From positions 1 through 37,345 of the forward strand of contig NZ_WRPA01000029.1 of assembly GCF_009831655.1 (NCBI RefSeq): 37,345 bases of DNA, read 5' to 3'. The stretch is from Shewanella insulae. GTDB lineage: Bacteria > Pseudomonadota > Gammaproteobacteria > Enterobacterales > Shewanellaceae. Positions 9,256 to 17,744 of the stretch are shown in pieces. The notes beneath the pieces were generated by a model that saw only the letters and a program-made list of their open reading frames with translations, ran no database searches and was not told where the DNA came from. The position numbers and the translations under genes were made by a program. The stretch's first letter is position 1; each line of letters begins with the position of its first letter.

Positions 9256-9423
9256 ATGTTGAATAAGATGAAACCGATTTTACTTATGTTGTTGGCGAGT
9301 GTGGTGCTGAGTGCCTGTGGGCAGAAGGGACCTCTATATAAATCGCCAGCGCAGGAAGACAACCAGAAGGCGCAGGTGGAACAGCCCACACCTGCAACCG
9401 AGCAGAATAACAAAAAGGATTAA
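9256..9423 (+). CDS. lptM: LPS translocon maturation lipoprotein LptM (YifL)
   Basis: A small lipoprotein of 55 residues starting at ATG 9256 (MLNKMKPILLMLLASVV). The signal peptide ends in the lipobox LSAC, followed directly by GQKGPLY, the hallmark of the YifL/LptM family. The tail is hydrophilic (Gln/Glu/Lys). In E. coli, LptM helps oxidative maturation of LptD in the outer membrane. It lies immediately upstream of lysA, the usual context. The track start at 9229 adds residues before the signal peptide and is unlikely. Confidence 0.88.
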   Translation: MLNKMKPILLMLLASVVLSACGQKGPLYKSPAQEDNQKAQVEQPTPATEQNNKKD

Positions 9424-9428
9424 GCCCA

Positions 9429-10673
9429 GTGGATCACTTTCTCTATCAACAAGATGAACTCTATGCCGAGCAGTGTGCCGTCGCCTCGCTCGCGAAAACC
9501 TATGGCACGCCGCTCTATGTCTATTCGCGCGCGACCCTAGAGCGCCACTGGCATGCCTTTGACAATGCGGTTGCCGACCATCCTCATATGATCTGCTATG
9601 CGGTAAAGGCCAACTCAAATCTGGCGGTGCTGAATGTTTTAGCCCGTCTAGGCAGTGGTTTCGATATCGTCTCCGGCGGCGAGTTGGCAAGAGTATTAGA
9701 AGCCGGTGGTGAGGCGAGTAAGGTGGTCTTCTCTGGCGTCGGCAAGACAGTGACCGAGATGGAGATGGCCCTGGAGGCGGGGATCTACTGTTTCAATGTC
9801 GAGTCGGCCGCCGAGCTTGAGCAGCTGAACCAGGTTGCCCTGAGGCTGGGCAAAGTTGCGCCGGTTTCACTTAGGGTGAACCCGGATGTGGACGCCGGCA
9901 CACACCCTTATATCTCGACCGGCTTGAAAGAGAACAAGTTTGGTATCGCCATGGAGGAAGCTGAGGCAATCTTCCTGCGGGCAAATGAACTGCCAGGCCT
10001 GGCGGTGAAGGGGGCCGATTGCCATATTGGCTCGCAGCTGACCGAGTTGCAGCCTTTCCTCGATGCCATGGATCGCATGTTAGCCCTCATCGACCGTCTT
10101 GCAGACCAAGGAGTGAAGATTGCGCACCTGGATGTGGGTGGCGGCCTGGGCGTGACCTATGATGGAGAGCAGCCGCCAGAGCCAAGTGCCTATGCCAGCG
10201 CGCTGTTGGCCAAACTGGCGGGACGCGATCTTAAACTCATCTTCGAGCCGGGCCGTGCCATCGCCGCCAATGCCGGTATCTTCGTGACTCAGGTGCTCTA
10301 CCTGAAAGAGAACGCAGAGAAGAATTTTGCCCTGGTCGACGGTGCGATGAATGACCTTATTCGTCCTTCCCTGTATAGCGCCTGGCAGAAGATCATCCCA
10401 GTGATCCCACGCCCAGGCGAGACCCGCGATTATGACGTTGTGGGCCCTGTGTGTGAGACGGGGGACTTCTTAGGCAAAGACAGGGCACTTAACATTGCCG
10501 CTAACGATCTGCTGGCGGTACGCTCGTCGGGTGCCTATGGCTTTACCATGGCATCAAATTATAACTCTCGCCCCCGCGCCGCCGAGGTGATGGTGGATGG
10601 CGATCGTCATTATTTGGTGAGAGAGCGAGAAAAAGTCGCGCAATTGTGGCAAGGTGAACAACTCCTCCCTTAA
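9429..10673 (+). CDS. lysA: Diaminopimelate decarboxylase
   Basis: A protein of 414 residues with GTG start at 9429, six bases after the lptM stop. It converts meso-diaminopimelate to lysine with PLP. The PLP lysine is in CYAVKANSNLAVL (about residue 60); HIGSQ, GGGLG and EPGRAIAANAG line the phosphate site; GPVCETGDF supplies the catalytic Cys from the partner subunit; and GAYGFTMASNYNSRPR is the C-terminal signature. The next gene, dapF, makes its substrate, so the pair forms the last two steps of the DAP/lysine pathway. Confidence 0.97.
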   Translation: MDHFLYQQDELYAEQCAVASLAKTYGTPLYVYSRATLERHWHAFDNAVADHPHMICYAVKANSNLAVLNVLARLGSGFDIVSGGELARVLEAGGEASKVVFSGVGKTVTEMEMALEAGIYCFNVESAAELEQLNQVALRLGKVAPVSLRVNPDVDAGTHPYISTGLKENKFGIAMEEAEAIFLRANELPGLAVKGADCHIGSQLTELQPFLDAMDRMLALIDRLADQGVKIAHLDVGGGLGVTYDGEQPPEPSAYASALLAKLAGRDLKLIFEPGRAIAANAGIFVTQVLYLKENAEKNFALVDGAMNDLIRPSLYSAWQKIIPVIPRPGETRDYDVVGPVCETGDFLGKDRALNIAANDLLAVRSSGAYGFTMASNYNSRPRAAEVMVDGDRHYLVREREKVAQLWQGEQLLP

Positions 10674-10710
10674 GCAGGGCGGGCCGGTTACTTTTTGAAG
10701 GAAAACACTT

Positions 10711-11550
10711 TTGATCCATTTCACCAAGATGCACGGTTTAGGCAATGACTTTATGGTGGTCGATGGCGTGACGCAGAACGTCTATTTCTCGCCTGAGCAG
10801 ATAAAGCGCTTAGCGGATCGCAACTTCGGCATCGGTTTCGATCAACTCCTGTTGGTGGAGCCGCCCTATGATCCTGATCTGGATTTTCACTATCGCATCT
10901 TCAATGCAGATGGCAGCGAGGTCGAGCAGTGTGGCAATGGCGCCCGCTGTTTTGCCCGTTTTGTTAAGAGTAAGGGGCTGATCCATAAGCAGAAAATCAA
11001 GGTCAGTACCTCTTCAGGCAAGATGACGTTGCGCCTTGAGCGTGACGGTAGTGTCACGGTCAACATGGGGATACCTGTGCTCGAGCCGAGCCGCATCCCC
11101 TTTAACGCCAAGAAGACTGAGAAGACCTATCTGCTGCAGGCCCAGCTGCCCGAGGGCATGCAGACCTTCCTATGTGGCGCCGTATCTATGGGGAATCCCC
11201 ATTGCGTGCTCGAGGTCGATGACGTGGCCAATGCCGATGTGGAACAGATAGGCGCCCTACTCACCAAGCATGAACGCTTTCCCAAAGGGGTGAACGTAGG
11301 TTTCATGCAGGTGATCGATGCAAATCATATTAAACTGAGAGTCTATGAGCGCGGTGCGGCCGAAACCTTGGCCTGTGGCAGCGGTGCCTGTGCGGCCGTG
11401 GCCGTGGGCCAACTGCAAGGCAAGCTCGCCAGACGCGTGCGGGTCGACCTTCCCGGTGGTAGTTTAACCATCAACTGGGAAGGCGAGGGTAAGCCCCTAT
11501 GGATGACGGGGCCTGCCGAACATGTATACGATGGACAGATACAGCAATGA
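10711..11550 (+). CDS. dapF: Diaminopimelate epimerase
   Basis: A protein of 279 residues starting at TTG 10711 (MIHFTKMHGLGNDFMVVDG) with AAGGAAAA upstream; no ATG fits the conserved N-terminus. It interconverts LL- and meso-diaminopimelate. The two catalytic cysteines are in EQCGNGARCFARF (about residue 73) and ETLACGSGACAAVAVG (about 217). It sits in the operon lysA-dapF-yigA-xerC-yigB and overlaps yigA by 4 bp. Confidence 0.97.
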   Translation: MIHFTKMHGLGNDFMVVDGVTQNVYFSPEQIKRLADRNFGIGFDQLLLVEPPYDPDLDFHYRIFNADGSEVEQCGNGARCFARFVKSKGLIHKQKIKVSTSSGKMTLRLERDGSVTVNMGIPVLEPSRIPFNAKKTEKTYLLQAQLPEGMQTFLCGAVSMGNPHCVLEVDDVANADVEQIGALLTKHERFPKGVNVGFMQVIDANHIKLRVYERGAAETLACGSGACAAVAVGQLQGKLARRVRVDLPGGSLTINWEGEGKPLWMTGPAEHVYDGQIQQ

Positions 11551-12185
11551 ATGATGCGATGAACAAAAAAGCCGAGTTGCCCTTCGATGAAGTCTTGATC
11601 CGCGAGTATCTGCTGGATAATCCCGATTTCTTCGCCCGCTATCCTGAATTGCTGTTGGCGATGCGGATCCCCCACGAGCAGCGTGGCGCAGTCTCTCTGG
11701 TGGAACGTCGTCAGGAGATGCTGAGGGCCAGGGTGACTCAGCTGGAGGAGGAGATCACCTCCTTGTTGGCCATGGCCTCGCGTAATGAACAGATCTATAT
11801 GTTCAACACCTCCCTATCGCTGAAGCTGTTGCAGGCCGAAGATCTCGGTGACCTGAGACAGATACTGTCGAGCGAGTTACAGAAGCAGTTTCAGTTTACC
11901 CATGTCCGCTTGATCACAGTCCATGATATCGACAGTGAACTGTCGAATATCTGGAGTGAGCGCCTGAAACAGGGCTACTACTTCGGCCGCCTGACTCAGA
12001 ACGAGTCCAAGCGCCTGTTTGGCTGCGAGGTGGGCTCTGTGGCGTTGTCCCGCCTGTCACAGCAGTGTGGCCAGGTGATCTTTGCCATCGCCAGCCAAGA
12101 CCCAATGCATTTCCATCCTGAAATGGATAACCTCCTGCTGGATCAGCTAAAACAGTTACTCGACCACCTGCTACCTAAGCTGTGA
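11547..12185 (+). CDS. yigA: DUF484 family protein YigA
   Basis: A protein of 212 residues starting at ATG 11547 inside the dapF stop (ATGA overlap). It shows the DUF484 features FDEVLIREYLLDNPDFFARY and RVTQLEEEITSLLAMASRNE (a coiled coil, about residues 60-85), then a GAF-like domain. The function is not established. It is conserved between dapF and xerC in gammaproteobacteria. Confidence 0.9.
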   Translation: MNDAMNKKAELPFDEVLIREYLLDNPDFFARYPELLLAMRIPHEQRGAVSLVERRQEMLRARVTQLEEEITSLLAMASRNEQIYMFNTSLSLKLLQAEDLGDLRQILSSELQKQFQFTHVRLITVHDIDSELSNIWSERLKQGYYFGRLTQNESKRLFGCEVGSVALSRLSQQCGQVIFAIASQDPMHFHPEMDNLLLDQLKQLLDHLLPKL

Positions 12186-12189
12186 GACA

Positions 12190-13086
12190 GTGATGACAGC
12201 CGACTGGGTGAAGGAATTTGTCTCTTATCTGGTAAGCGAGCGCCAGCTCTCTTCCCACACGGTCAGAAACTATCGCTTCGAACTTGACCGGGTTGGCGAA
12301 CTCCTTCCCGAGGGTTGTACCTGGGCAGAAGCCACCGACGAACAGCTACAAGCCGTACTCAATAAACTGCACCGCAAGGGGCTGGGGCCTCGCTCCATCG
12401 CCCTGACGCTGTCGGCCCTCAAGCAGTTTTGTCACTATCTGCTGCAAGAGGGCTATATCAGCAAAGATCCCTGTATCAACCTCAGCGCCCCCAAACAGCA
12501 AAAGCCCCTGCCTAAGAACATGGATCTCGATTCTGTGACCCATCTTCTGTCTATCGAGGGGGACGACCCGCTGGCGCTGCGAGACAAGGCGATCATGGAG
12601 CTGTTCTACTCTTCCGGCCTGCGTCTGGCTGAGCTGGCGGCATTGGATACCCGAGATATCGCCAGCGGCGAGCATCAGGTGAAGGTCATGGGTAAGGGCA
12701 GCAAGGAGCGTATCGTGCCCATCGGCAGCATGGCGCTGCAAGCCATCGACGACTGGCTCAAGGTGCGCTCGACCCTGCCCTGTGAAGACGATGCCCTGTT
12801 TGTCACCGCCAAGGGCAAGCGCCTTGCCCATAGGAGCATACAGGCCAGGCTAAACAAGTGGGGCCAGATGCAGGGGTTAAATGCCCGTGTGCACCCCCAT
12901 AAGCTGCGCCACTCCTTCGCGACCCATATGCTGGAATCCAGTGCCGATCTCAGGGCGGTGCAGGAGCTGCTGGGCCATGCGAATCTGTCCACCACTCAGG
13001 TCTACACCAGTCTGGACTTTCAACATCTCGCCAAGGTCTATGACGGTGCCCACCCCAGGGCGAAGAAGCGAGGTGGCAATGGTTAG
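12190..13086 (+). CDS. xerC: Tyrosine recombinase XerC
   Basis: A protein of 298 residues from GTG 12190 (an ATG follows at the second codon). With XerD it resolves chromosome dimers at dif. The N-terminal SAM-like DNA-binding domain is at about 1-95. Catalytic residues are visible: Arg in SSGLRLAELAALD, Lys in VMGKGSKERIVP, His and Arg in HPHKLRHSFATHML, His in LLGHANLSTTQVY, with the nucleophile Tyr in TQVYTSLD. The length is standard. It overlaps yigB by 8 bp. It is a housekeeping gene, separate from the island integrase. Confidence 0.96.
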   Translation: MMTADWVKEFVSYLVSERQLSSHTVRNYRFELDRVGELLPEGCTWAEATDEQLQAVLNKLHRKGLGPRSIALTLSALKQFCHYLLQEGYISKDPCINLSAPKQQKPLPKNMDLDSVTHLLSIEGDDPLALRDKAIMELFYSSGLRLAELAALDTRDIASGEHQVKVMGKGSKERIVPIGSMALQAIDDWLKVRSTLPCEDDALFVTAKGKRLAHRSIQARLNKWGQMQGLNARVHPHKLRHSFATHMLESSADLRAVQELLGHANLSTTQVYTSLDFQHLAKVYDGAHPRAKKRGGNG

Positions 13087-13798
13087 TGTGGCGATAGGTC
13101 TGCGACCCTTTAAGGCGATCAGCTTCGACTTAGACGATACCCTGTATGACAATCGTCCTATCATCATGGCCGCCGAGCAGCGCCTGCTAAGCTATTTGGC
13201 TGAAAAGCATCCATTGACCCAAGATTGGGGCCTGGATGATTGGCAGGCATTGAAGCGCAGTCTGATAAGACAATGCCCAAGTCTGGCTCACGACACCTCG
13301 GCGGCGCGCCTGGTGACCCTGGAGCATGGGTTTATAGCATTAGGTTACGGCAAGACACAGGCAGGTGACGCGGCGCAGCAGGCCCTGGCTTACTTTGTCG
13401 AGCAGCGATCCGATTTTACCGTCGCGCCCGAGGTGATCGCCAAGCTCTCTCGTCTGTCACAGCACTATCCCTTGGTTGGCATCACCAACGGCAATGTCGA
13501 TGCCCAGCGAATAGGGCTAGGTGAGGTGCTGGAGTTTGTCCTGCATCCCGGCAATGGCACGCGTATGAAGCCCTATCCCGACATGTTCTATCAGGCCTGC
13601 CAACGGCTACATATAGGTTGTAATCAACTCTTGCACCTTGGCGACAGCTTTAAGGCCGACGTTCAAGGGGCACGCCGAGCGGGGTGTCAATCTGCCTGGC
13701 TGAATCCTGCCTTCGATAGAGAGCCTGGTGAGCCTGGATTGGGCTGTTTGCCCCATATCACCATTACCTCATTGTCTGACTTGTCATTCCTTATTTGA
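13079..13798 (+). CDS. yigB: HAD phosphatase YigB (5-amino-6-(5-phospho-D-ribitylamino)uracil phosphatase)
   Basis: A protein of 239 residues started at ATG 13079, overlapping the xerC stop. HAD motifs: ISFDLDDTLYDN (I, nucleophile Asp), VGITNGNV (II), RMKPYPDMF (III, Lys) and LHLGDSFKADVQGAR (IV). The E. coli homologue can dephosphorylate the riboflavin precursor, a step shared with other HAD enzymes. It is the last gene of the operon. The longer frame starting at 12881 runs through xerC out of frame and is not used. Confidence 0.92.
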   Translation: MVSVAIGLRPFKAISFDLDDTLYDNRPIIMAAEQRLLSYLAEKHPLTQDWGLDDWQALKRSLIRQCPSLAHDTSAARLVTLEHGFIALGYGKTQAGDAAQQALAYFVEQRSDFTVAPEVIAKLSRLSQHYPLVGITNGNVDAQRIGLGEVLEFVLHPGNGTRMKPYPDMFYQACQRLHIGCNQLLHLGDSFKADVQGARRAGCQSAWLNPAFDREPGEPGLGCLPHITITSLSDLSFLI

Positions 13799-13934
13799 TC
13801 GTCGTTATTGGTAACACTTTTTGCTGATTAAAGTTGTGCTGGTTTGAGCTTTATCTGTATCATATCTCTCCAACAAAAAATTAACATTTATACACGTGTT
13901 CGGTGATTTACAAGAAATATTGACAGGGAATTCC

Positions 13935-14399
13935 ATGAAAAATGTATTGATAGTTTTTGCCGTATTAATGATGACAACCGCCTGCTCGATAAAACAGAGA
14001 GTCGACCCTGTTCAGGTGAGTCGTTCCGATGAAGTTTGTATTCAAAAGAATCCAGATGTGCGTCATGGTTTTCTTGATGAAGTCGAAAAAGTTTTGACCG
14101 AGAAACAAATCAAATATCGTGTATTAGATCAATTAGATGCAAGTCATCAATGCGAGTGGACTGCAACTTATACCGCTAATTGGGCTTGGGATTTGGCTTT
14201 ATATATGGTGTATGCCGAAATTAAAATTTTCCATCAGGGACGCCTTGATGGGGAGGCTATATATGATGCACGTATGGGCGGGGCCAATATGAATAAGTTT
14301 ATCGATGCGGAGCCCAAAATTAGGGAGCTTATCGAAGAACTGATAAGGCAGAAACAAGCTTCGTTGATTTGGTCTCCCATGCAGCAAGTTGCCATCTAA
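13935..14399 (+). CDS. Sbal_3080-type lipoprotein
   Basis: A protein of 154 residues from ATG 13935 (MKNVLIVFAVLMMTTACSIK): a signal peptide with lipobox TTAC. The mature part contains VCIQKNPDVRHGFLDEVEKV, CEWTATYTANWAWDLALYM and a GGANMNKFIDAEPKIRELIEEL end, the pattern of the Sbal_3080 lipoprotein family known mainly from Shewanella and relatives. The function is unknown. It is a single gene with its own terminator, and it is lower in GC than the operon before it. Confidence 0.8.
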   Translation: MKNVLIVFAVLMMTTACSIKQRVDPVQVSRSDEVCIQKNPDVRHGFLDEVEKVLTEKQIKYRVLDQLDASHQCEWTATYTANWAWDLALYMVYAEIKIFHQGRLDGEAIYDARMGGANMNKFIDAEPKIRELIEELIRQKQASLIWSPMQQVAI

Positions 14400-14408
14400 T
14401 CTTTGTAA

Positions 14409-14433
14409 GGCTCCCTAATTGGGAGCTTTTTTG
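14409..14433 (+). terminator. Terminator after the lipoprotein gene
   Basis: GCTCCC, loop TAATT, GGGAGC, then six Ts, ten bases after the stop. Confidence 0.85.
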
Positions 14434-14531
14434 TAATGTGACAATTAATGCGTTTTTTTGCGTTGTATCACATCTCCCAGTAATTTTTTAACCTATTGTC
14501 AGCGCTCATATTTCAAGGATAGAGAGGACTT

Positions 14532-15107
14532 ATGCGAACAAGGTTACTTCCCCTGTTACTATTGGCGTGGACGACGCCTGTTTTTGCCCATGGGATCACC
14601 CATGGTGCGGGCTTCATGACCGGCTTTAATCATCCCGTGCTTGGCTTAGATCATCTGCTTGCCATGTTGAGTGTGGGTCTGTTGAGTACCCAGCTGGGTG
14701 GACGAGCGATCTGGACGGTACCGTTGGCCTTCATGGGCTTCATGTTAGTCGGTGGCATCCTGGGACTCTACGGTGTGGCATTGCCCTTGGTTGAGCTGGG
14801 GATCGCTCTGTCAGTCTTGCTGCTCGGTTTGGCCATCGCCTTGGGCAAGCATATTCCGCTGCTGCTCGCCATGGGGTTTGTGGGACTTTTTGCCATCTTT
14901 CATGGCCATGCCCACGGCGCCGAGATGCCGACCTTAGCTAGCCCTGTGCTCTATGCGCTTGGCTTCCTCACGGGAACCGCTGTGATTCATCTGCTCGGGG
15001 TGGCGCTCGGCATCATAATGCAGCAGCTGAGCCGTAAGTTGCCGCTGCTTCGCCTCAGTGGCGGTGTGATCGCCTTGGTCGGTGGTTATCTGATCGTCGG
15101 CGTCTAG
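14532..15107 (+). CDS. HupE/UreJ family membrane protein
   Basis: A protein of 191 residues. The signal peptide (MRTRLLPLLLLAWTTPVFAH) is followed by about six membrane helices. The family signature His residues are present in HGITHGAGFMTGFNHPVLGLDHLLAM and IFHGHAHGAEMP, a likely metal-binding site. HupE/UreJ proteins are secondary nickel or cobalt permeases associated with hydrogenase or urease. No such enzyme genes are in the window, so the metal is not assigned. It is transcribed alone and ends at a strong terminator. Confidence 0.85.
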   Translation: MRTRLLPLLLLAWTTPVFAHGITHGAGFMTGFNHPVLGLDHLLAMLSVGLLSTQLGGRAIWTVPLAFMGFMLVGGILGLYGVALPLVELGIALSVLLLGLAIALGKHIPLLLAMGFVGLFAIFHGHAHGAEMPTLASPVLYALGFLTGTAVIHLLGVALGIIMQQLSRKLPLLRLSGGVIALVGGYLIVGV

Positions 15108-15122
15108 CCCGCCGTTTGGACA

Positions 15123-15148
15123 GGGGCGCTGGTTGCTGCGCCCCTTTC
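15123..15148 (+). terminator. Terminator after hupE-like gene
   Basis: GGGGCGC, an eight-base loop, GCGCCCC, then TTTCTT, 16 bases after the stop. Confidence 0.8.
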
Positions 15149-15175
15149 TTGCCAGGTTTTAAATCGCTAATTGTT

Positions 15176-15212
15176 AAATAGCTATGTTTTAAATAGCTAT
15201 GTTTTAAATAGC
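15176..15212. repeat. 15-bp tandem repeat at the 3' end of ytfE
   Basis: AAATAGCTATGTTTT occurs twice in perfect tandem (15176-15190, 15191-15205), with a third partial copy (AAATAGC) entering the ytfE stop region and a degenerate copy upstream (AAATCGCTAATTGTT, 15161-15175). Copy number may vary by slippage. No function is evident. Confidence 0.8.
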
Positions 15213-15920
15213 CAGGGCCTTTGGGAAGAGGATGTTGTTCTCGATATGTATGTGTTGCTGCAGATCGGCGACAAACTCTTTCAGGCTGGCGTAGCAGATA
15301 CGCCAGGTGGTGCAGGCGTGGGCTGGCGGCGTGAAGTCGTTAGTGAGGGCTCTCAGGCGCTCGACAATCTCGCTGGCCTCATCATGTTCATGCTCCATGG
15401 CATTGATGGGGTTGCCTATGTGACCGAAACAGCCGCTTACCTGCTGGCCAGCGGCCATGGCGCGGATAGCGGGGAAGAGGATCTGCTCCTCCTTCATCAG
15501 GTGGGGCATGAGATCTTCTATCAGGGCCCGTACCCAACCGGCAAAGGGTTTTATCTCGTCATAATGCTCGCCATGGGCGCGCACCATCTTCTGGCTATAT
15601 TCGATGAGTAGTGGCGCCTTCTCACGAACATAGTCGTGGTGCGTCTCCTCGACGTAGTCGATCAGCTCGCCCAAGGGTAGCTGATTCAGGCTATCTTCCT
15701 GCATTCCTTCAGCCTTCACGGCCTGGAGCGCCGCCTCTACCTCGACGAGTGCGATGCCCGCCCGATCACAGGCCTTTGCCAGGGTGCGCTTGCCGCCACA
15801 GCAGAAATCGATACCAAATTGGCTAAATACATGGGCACGGCGAAAGTCGCCAGCCACTAAGCTGCCAACCGTCTCGTCGGCAAATTCTGAGGCCAGTGGG
15901 GACTGTGTAGATAAAGACAT
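15204..15920 (-). CDS. ytfE: Iron-sulfur cluster repair di-iron protein (YtfE/Ric/ScdA)
   Basis: A protein of 238 residues. The N-terminal ScdA_N domain has FSQFGIDFCCGGKRTLAKAC, where the CC pair is the family signature. The C-terminal hemerythrin-like domain provides di-iron ligands: HHDYV, HGEHYDE, HLMKEEQILFP, EHEHDEA and HIHIENNILFP. The protein repairs Fe-S clusters damaged by nitric oxide or peroxide. Upstream on the minus strand is AAGATACA, resembling half of an NsrR site, but the second half is poor. It is the last chromosomal gene before the island. Confidence 0.95.
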   Translation of the reverse strand: MSLSTQSPLASEFADETVGSLVAGDFRRAHVFSQFGIDFCCGGKRTLAKACDRAGIALVEVEAALQAVKAEGMQEDSLNQLPLGELIDYVEETHHDYVREKAPLLIEYSQKMVRAHGEHYDEIKPFAGWVRALIEDLMPHLMKEEQILFPAIRAMAAGQQVSGCFGHIGNPINAMEHEHDEASEIVERLRALTNDFTPPAHACTTWRICYASLKEFVADLQQHIHIENNILFPKALAI

Positions 15921-16129
15921 GGTGACTCCAATCTTAAAGCTGTATCTTAGATGTGTGTTTTGATGGTAGAGAGGTTGCCGATTAAATTCAACATAAACTT
16001 GAGTAATTTAGTCGGGATTGTTGGTTTAGTTGAGGCAGATCATGATCTATGCGCTAAGTCGTGAGCTTAAGAAGAGGAGTAGCTCGAAGGGGCGTATAGC
16101 GAAGCGGGAGATGGAGCGGCTTAAAGCAA

Positions 16130-16159
16130 AACGGGCTCACCATTGCTGGGGAGCCCGTT
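16130..16159 (-). terminator. Left-side (pre-integration) fis terminator
   Basis: AACGGGCTC and GAGCCCGTT form a 9-bp inverted repeat with a 12-base loop, read on the minus strand toward TTTTGC. It lies 20 bp outside the left attachment core, the position expected for the original fis terminator. After integration it is about 14 kb away from fis. Confidence 0.6.
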
Positions 16160-16179
16160 CAATACAGCTGACTAAGAAG

Positions 16180-16197
16180 TTCTTAGTTCATGCCATA
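16180..16197. repeat. attL core: 18-bp duplicate of fis 3' end
   Basis: TTCTTAGTTCATGCCATA is identical to 30156-30173, where it covers the last codons and stop of fis (Tyr-Gly-Met-Asn-stop on the minus strand). It marks the left end of the integrated element. Confidence 0.85.
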
Positions 16198-16327
16198 GAC
16201 TGCATTTTGTTGTTTTCAGTGGTATTCGGAAGTATCTGTTAAATATGAATTCTCTTTATATATCAATGACTAGGTTCACGGTTTTGTCTTCGTAGGTATT
16301 GGCTTGTTTTGGTTGCTATGGTTAGAT

Positions 16328-16349
16328 GGGGGTACATATGGGGGTACAT
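16328..16349 (+). repeat. Terminal tandem GGGGGTACAT element, left copy
   Basis: Two GGGGGTACAT units (16328-16337 and 16340-16349) are separated by AT. The same 22-bp block with one mismatch occurs at 30072-30093, near the other island end and in the same orientation. The position beside int and near both att cores suggests arm-type integrase or excisionase sites. Confidence 0.7.
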
Positions 16350-16388
16350 GGAATTGAGCCATTTGCCCGAGAACGTGAGCTTAAAACG

Positions 16389-17612
16389 ATGTTGTATGAA
16401 ACCACTTTGCGGGCTTTAGTTGGCAAACCTCAATCAAAAGTTAAAGAGCTAACAGATGGTAAAGGGCTCGGAGTTCGAATCTCTAAGCTTGGCAAGTTAA
16501 GCTTTCAGTTCCGCTATAAGATCAGTGGAAAAAGCAAGCGAATGGATTTAGGTGGCTATCCTGAGTTGTCATTGAGGCAGGCAAGGGACTTAACCGAAGA
16601 GTGTCGCTCATGGTTAGCCGAAGGGCATGATCCGAAAGTTAAGCGCAGTATGGGGCGTGAGAAGAGCTTAGCCCCTGTTACTGTTGAACAGGCGCTTGAT
16701 TATTGGATAGAGAACTACGCTAGAGAAAATCGTAAACATGTTGAAAGAATCATCGTCCAATTTAAACGTCATATTTACCCCTATATAGGGCATTTTCCGC
16801 TGGAGCAAACAGAGACAAGGCATTGGATTGAATGCTTTGATCGTATACGGCGTGGAGTAAAGGGTAAGCGAAAGCCTGCGCCAGTCGCAGCAGGGCAAAT
16901 ATTACAAAATGCCAAACAAGCCTTAAGGTTTTGTCGGGTTAGGCGCTTTGCGGTCAGCCGTGAGTTAGATGACTTGATTGCCTCTGATGTTGGTCAAAAA
17001 CAACGGCAGAAAGATAGGGTGTTATCAGATATTGAGATGTATGACCTAATGCGCTCAATTCAAAATGGCAAAGGCGCGTTTTATATGCGTTATTTGTGTC
17101 AGCTTTTGCTCGTGTTTGGGGCCAGAACCCAAGAGTTGCGTTTATCAACCTTTGATGAGTGGGATCTGGAGCGTGAGCTGTGGACAGTGCCTAAAGCTCA
17201 TAGCAAAACCAATAAGATCATAATTCGACCCATACCCGCTAAAGTGAAGCCTATCATTGAATTTTTGTATAAACGTCATGGTGATTCAGGCTATCTATTA
17301 GGTGAATTGAAAAGTTGTGAGACGGTGAGCTGCTCCGGTGGGCTCATTTATAAGCGATTAAAACATAAAGAATCATGGTCGCTACATGATTTACGCCGAA
17401 CCTTTACAACCAAGCTTAATGATCTTGGTGTAGCTCCGTATGTTGTCGAGCAGCTGTTAGGCCATTCATTAGGTGGGGTGATGGCCATTTACAATCGTAG
17501 CCAATATTTACCTGAAAAACTCGCCGCCTTAAATATGTGGTGTGAGTGGTTAGAACTGTTGGTTAATCCCGCCGATAACGTGGTGCTTATCAATACAGCC
17601 AAGACAGGTTAA
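16389..17612 (+). CDS. int: P4-like tyrosine integrase
   Basis: A protein of 407 residues from ATG 16389 (MLYETTLRALVGKPQSKVKE). The frame could start at 16326, but the extra 21 codons are made of the terminal GGGGGTACAT element, and the family begins near the chosen start. An N-terminal DUF4102 arm-binding domain (DGKGLGVRISKLGKLSFQFRY, DLGGYPELSLRQAR) is followed by a core-binding SAM-like domain and a catalytic domain: Arg in GARTQELRL (about 246), His-x-x-Arg in LHDLRRTFTTKL (about 333), LLGHS, and Tyr in MAIYNRSQY (about 368). It probably catalyses integration at the fis 3' end. Just downstream lies the hipBA control region. Confidence 0.95.
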   Translation: MLYETTLRALVGKPQSKVKELTDGKGLGVRISKLGKLSFQFRYKISGKSKRMDLGGYPELSLRQARDLTEECRSWLAEGHDPKVKRSMGREKSLAPVTVEQALDYWIENYARENRKHVERIIVQFKRHIYPYIGHFPLEQTETRHWIECFDRIRRGVKGKRKPAPVAAGQILQNAKQALRFCRVRRFAVSRELDDLIASDVGQKQRQKDRVLSDIEMYDLMRSIQNGKGAFYMRYLCQLLLVFGARTQELRLSTFDEWDLERELWTVPKAHSKTNKIIIRPIPAKVKPIIEFLYKRHGDSGYLLGELKSCETVSCSGGLIYKRLKHKESWSLHDLRRTFTTKLNDLGVAPYVVEQLLGHSLGGVMAIYNRSQYLPEKLAALNMWCEWLELLVNPADNVVLINTAKTG

Positions 17613-17627
17613 CTCAACATTTTGTGT

Positions 17628-17744
17628 CAGCGGGTAAGCTTCACCTGTTATAGCGTGTAAAACATGATTTAACGGTTGTAGCGTGTAATTTATTTTTTAA
17701 CGGCTACAGCGTGTAAAACTTGATTTACCTGCTACAGCGTGTAG
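17628..17744 (+). promoter_or_regulatory. 28-bp-spaced operator array upstream of hipBA
   Basis: Four copies of (T/C)AGCGTGTA(A/G) start at 17651, 17679, 17707 and 17735, each exactly 28 bp apart; a degenerate copy (CAGCGGGTAA) is at 17628. The last two extend to CTACAGCGTGTAA and CTACAGCGTGTAG; the latter is a perfect palindrome around GCG. A possible promoter lies inside: TTGATT, 16 bp, TAGATT overlapping the last copy. These are probably HipB operators for autorepression. Confidence 0.7.

Noticed and set aside
12346..12831. 161-codon minus-strand frame inside xerC
   Set aside because: It is a reverse-strand shadow of a high-GC conserved gene, with no protein family pattern.
15934..15956. 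NsrR operator upstream of ytfE
   Set aside because: One half (AAGATACA on the minus strand) is good, but the second half does not form the expected 11-1-11 palindrome.
16030..16242. 70-codon plus-strand frame across the left island boundary
   Set aside because: It runs through the old fis terminator and the attachment core, has no ribosome site and no recognisable protein pattern.
17628..17744. Possible short CRISPR-like array
   Set aside because: Only about 10 bases per 28-bp unit are conserved, the intervening bases are too short to be spacers, and no cas genes are present; an operator array fits better.
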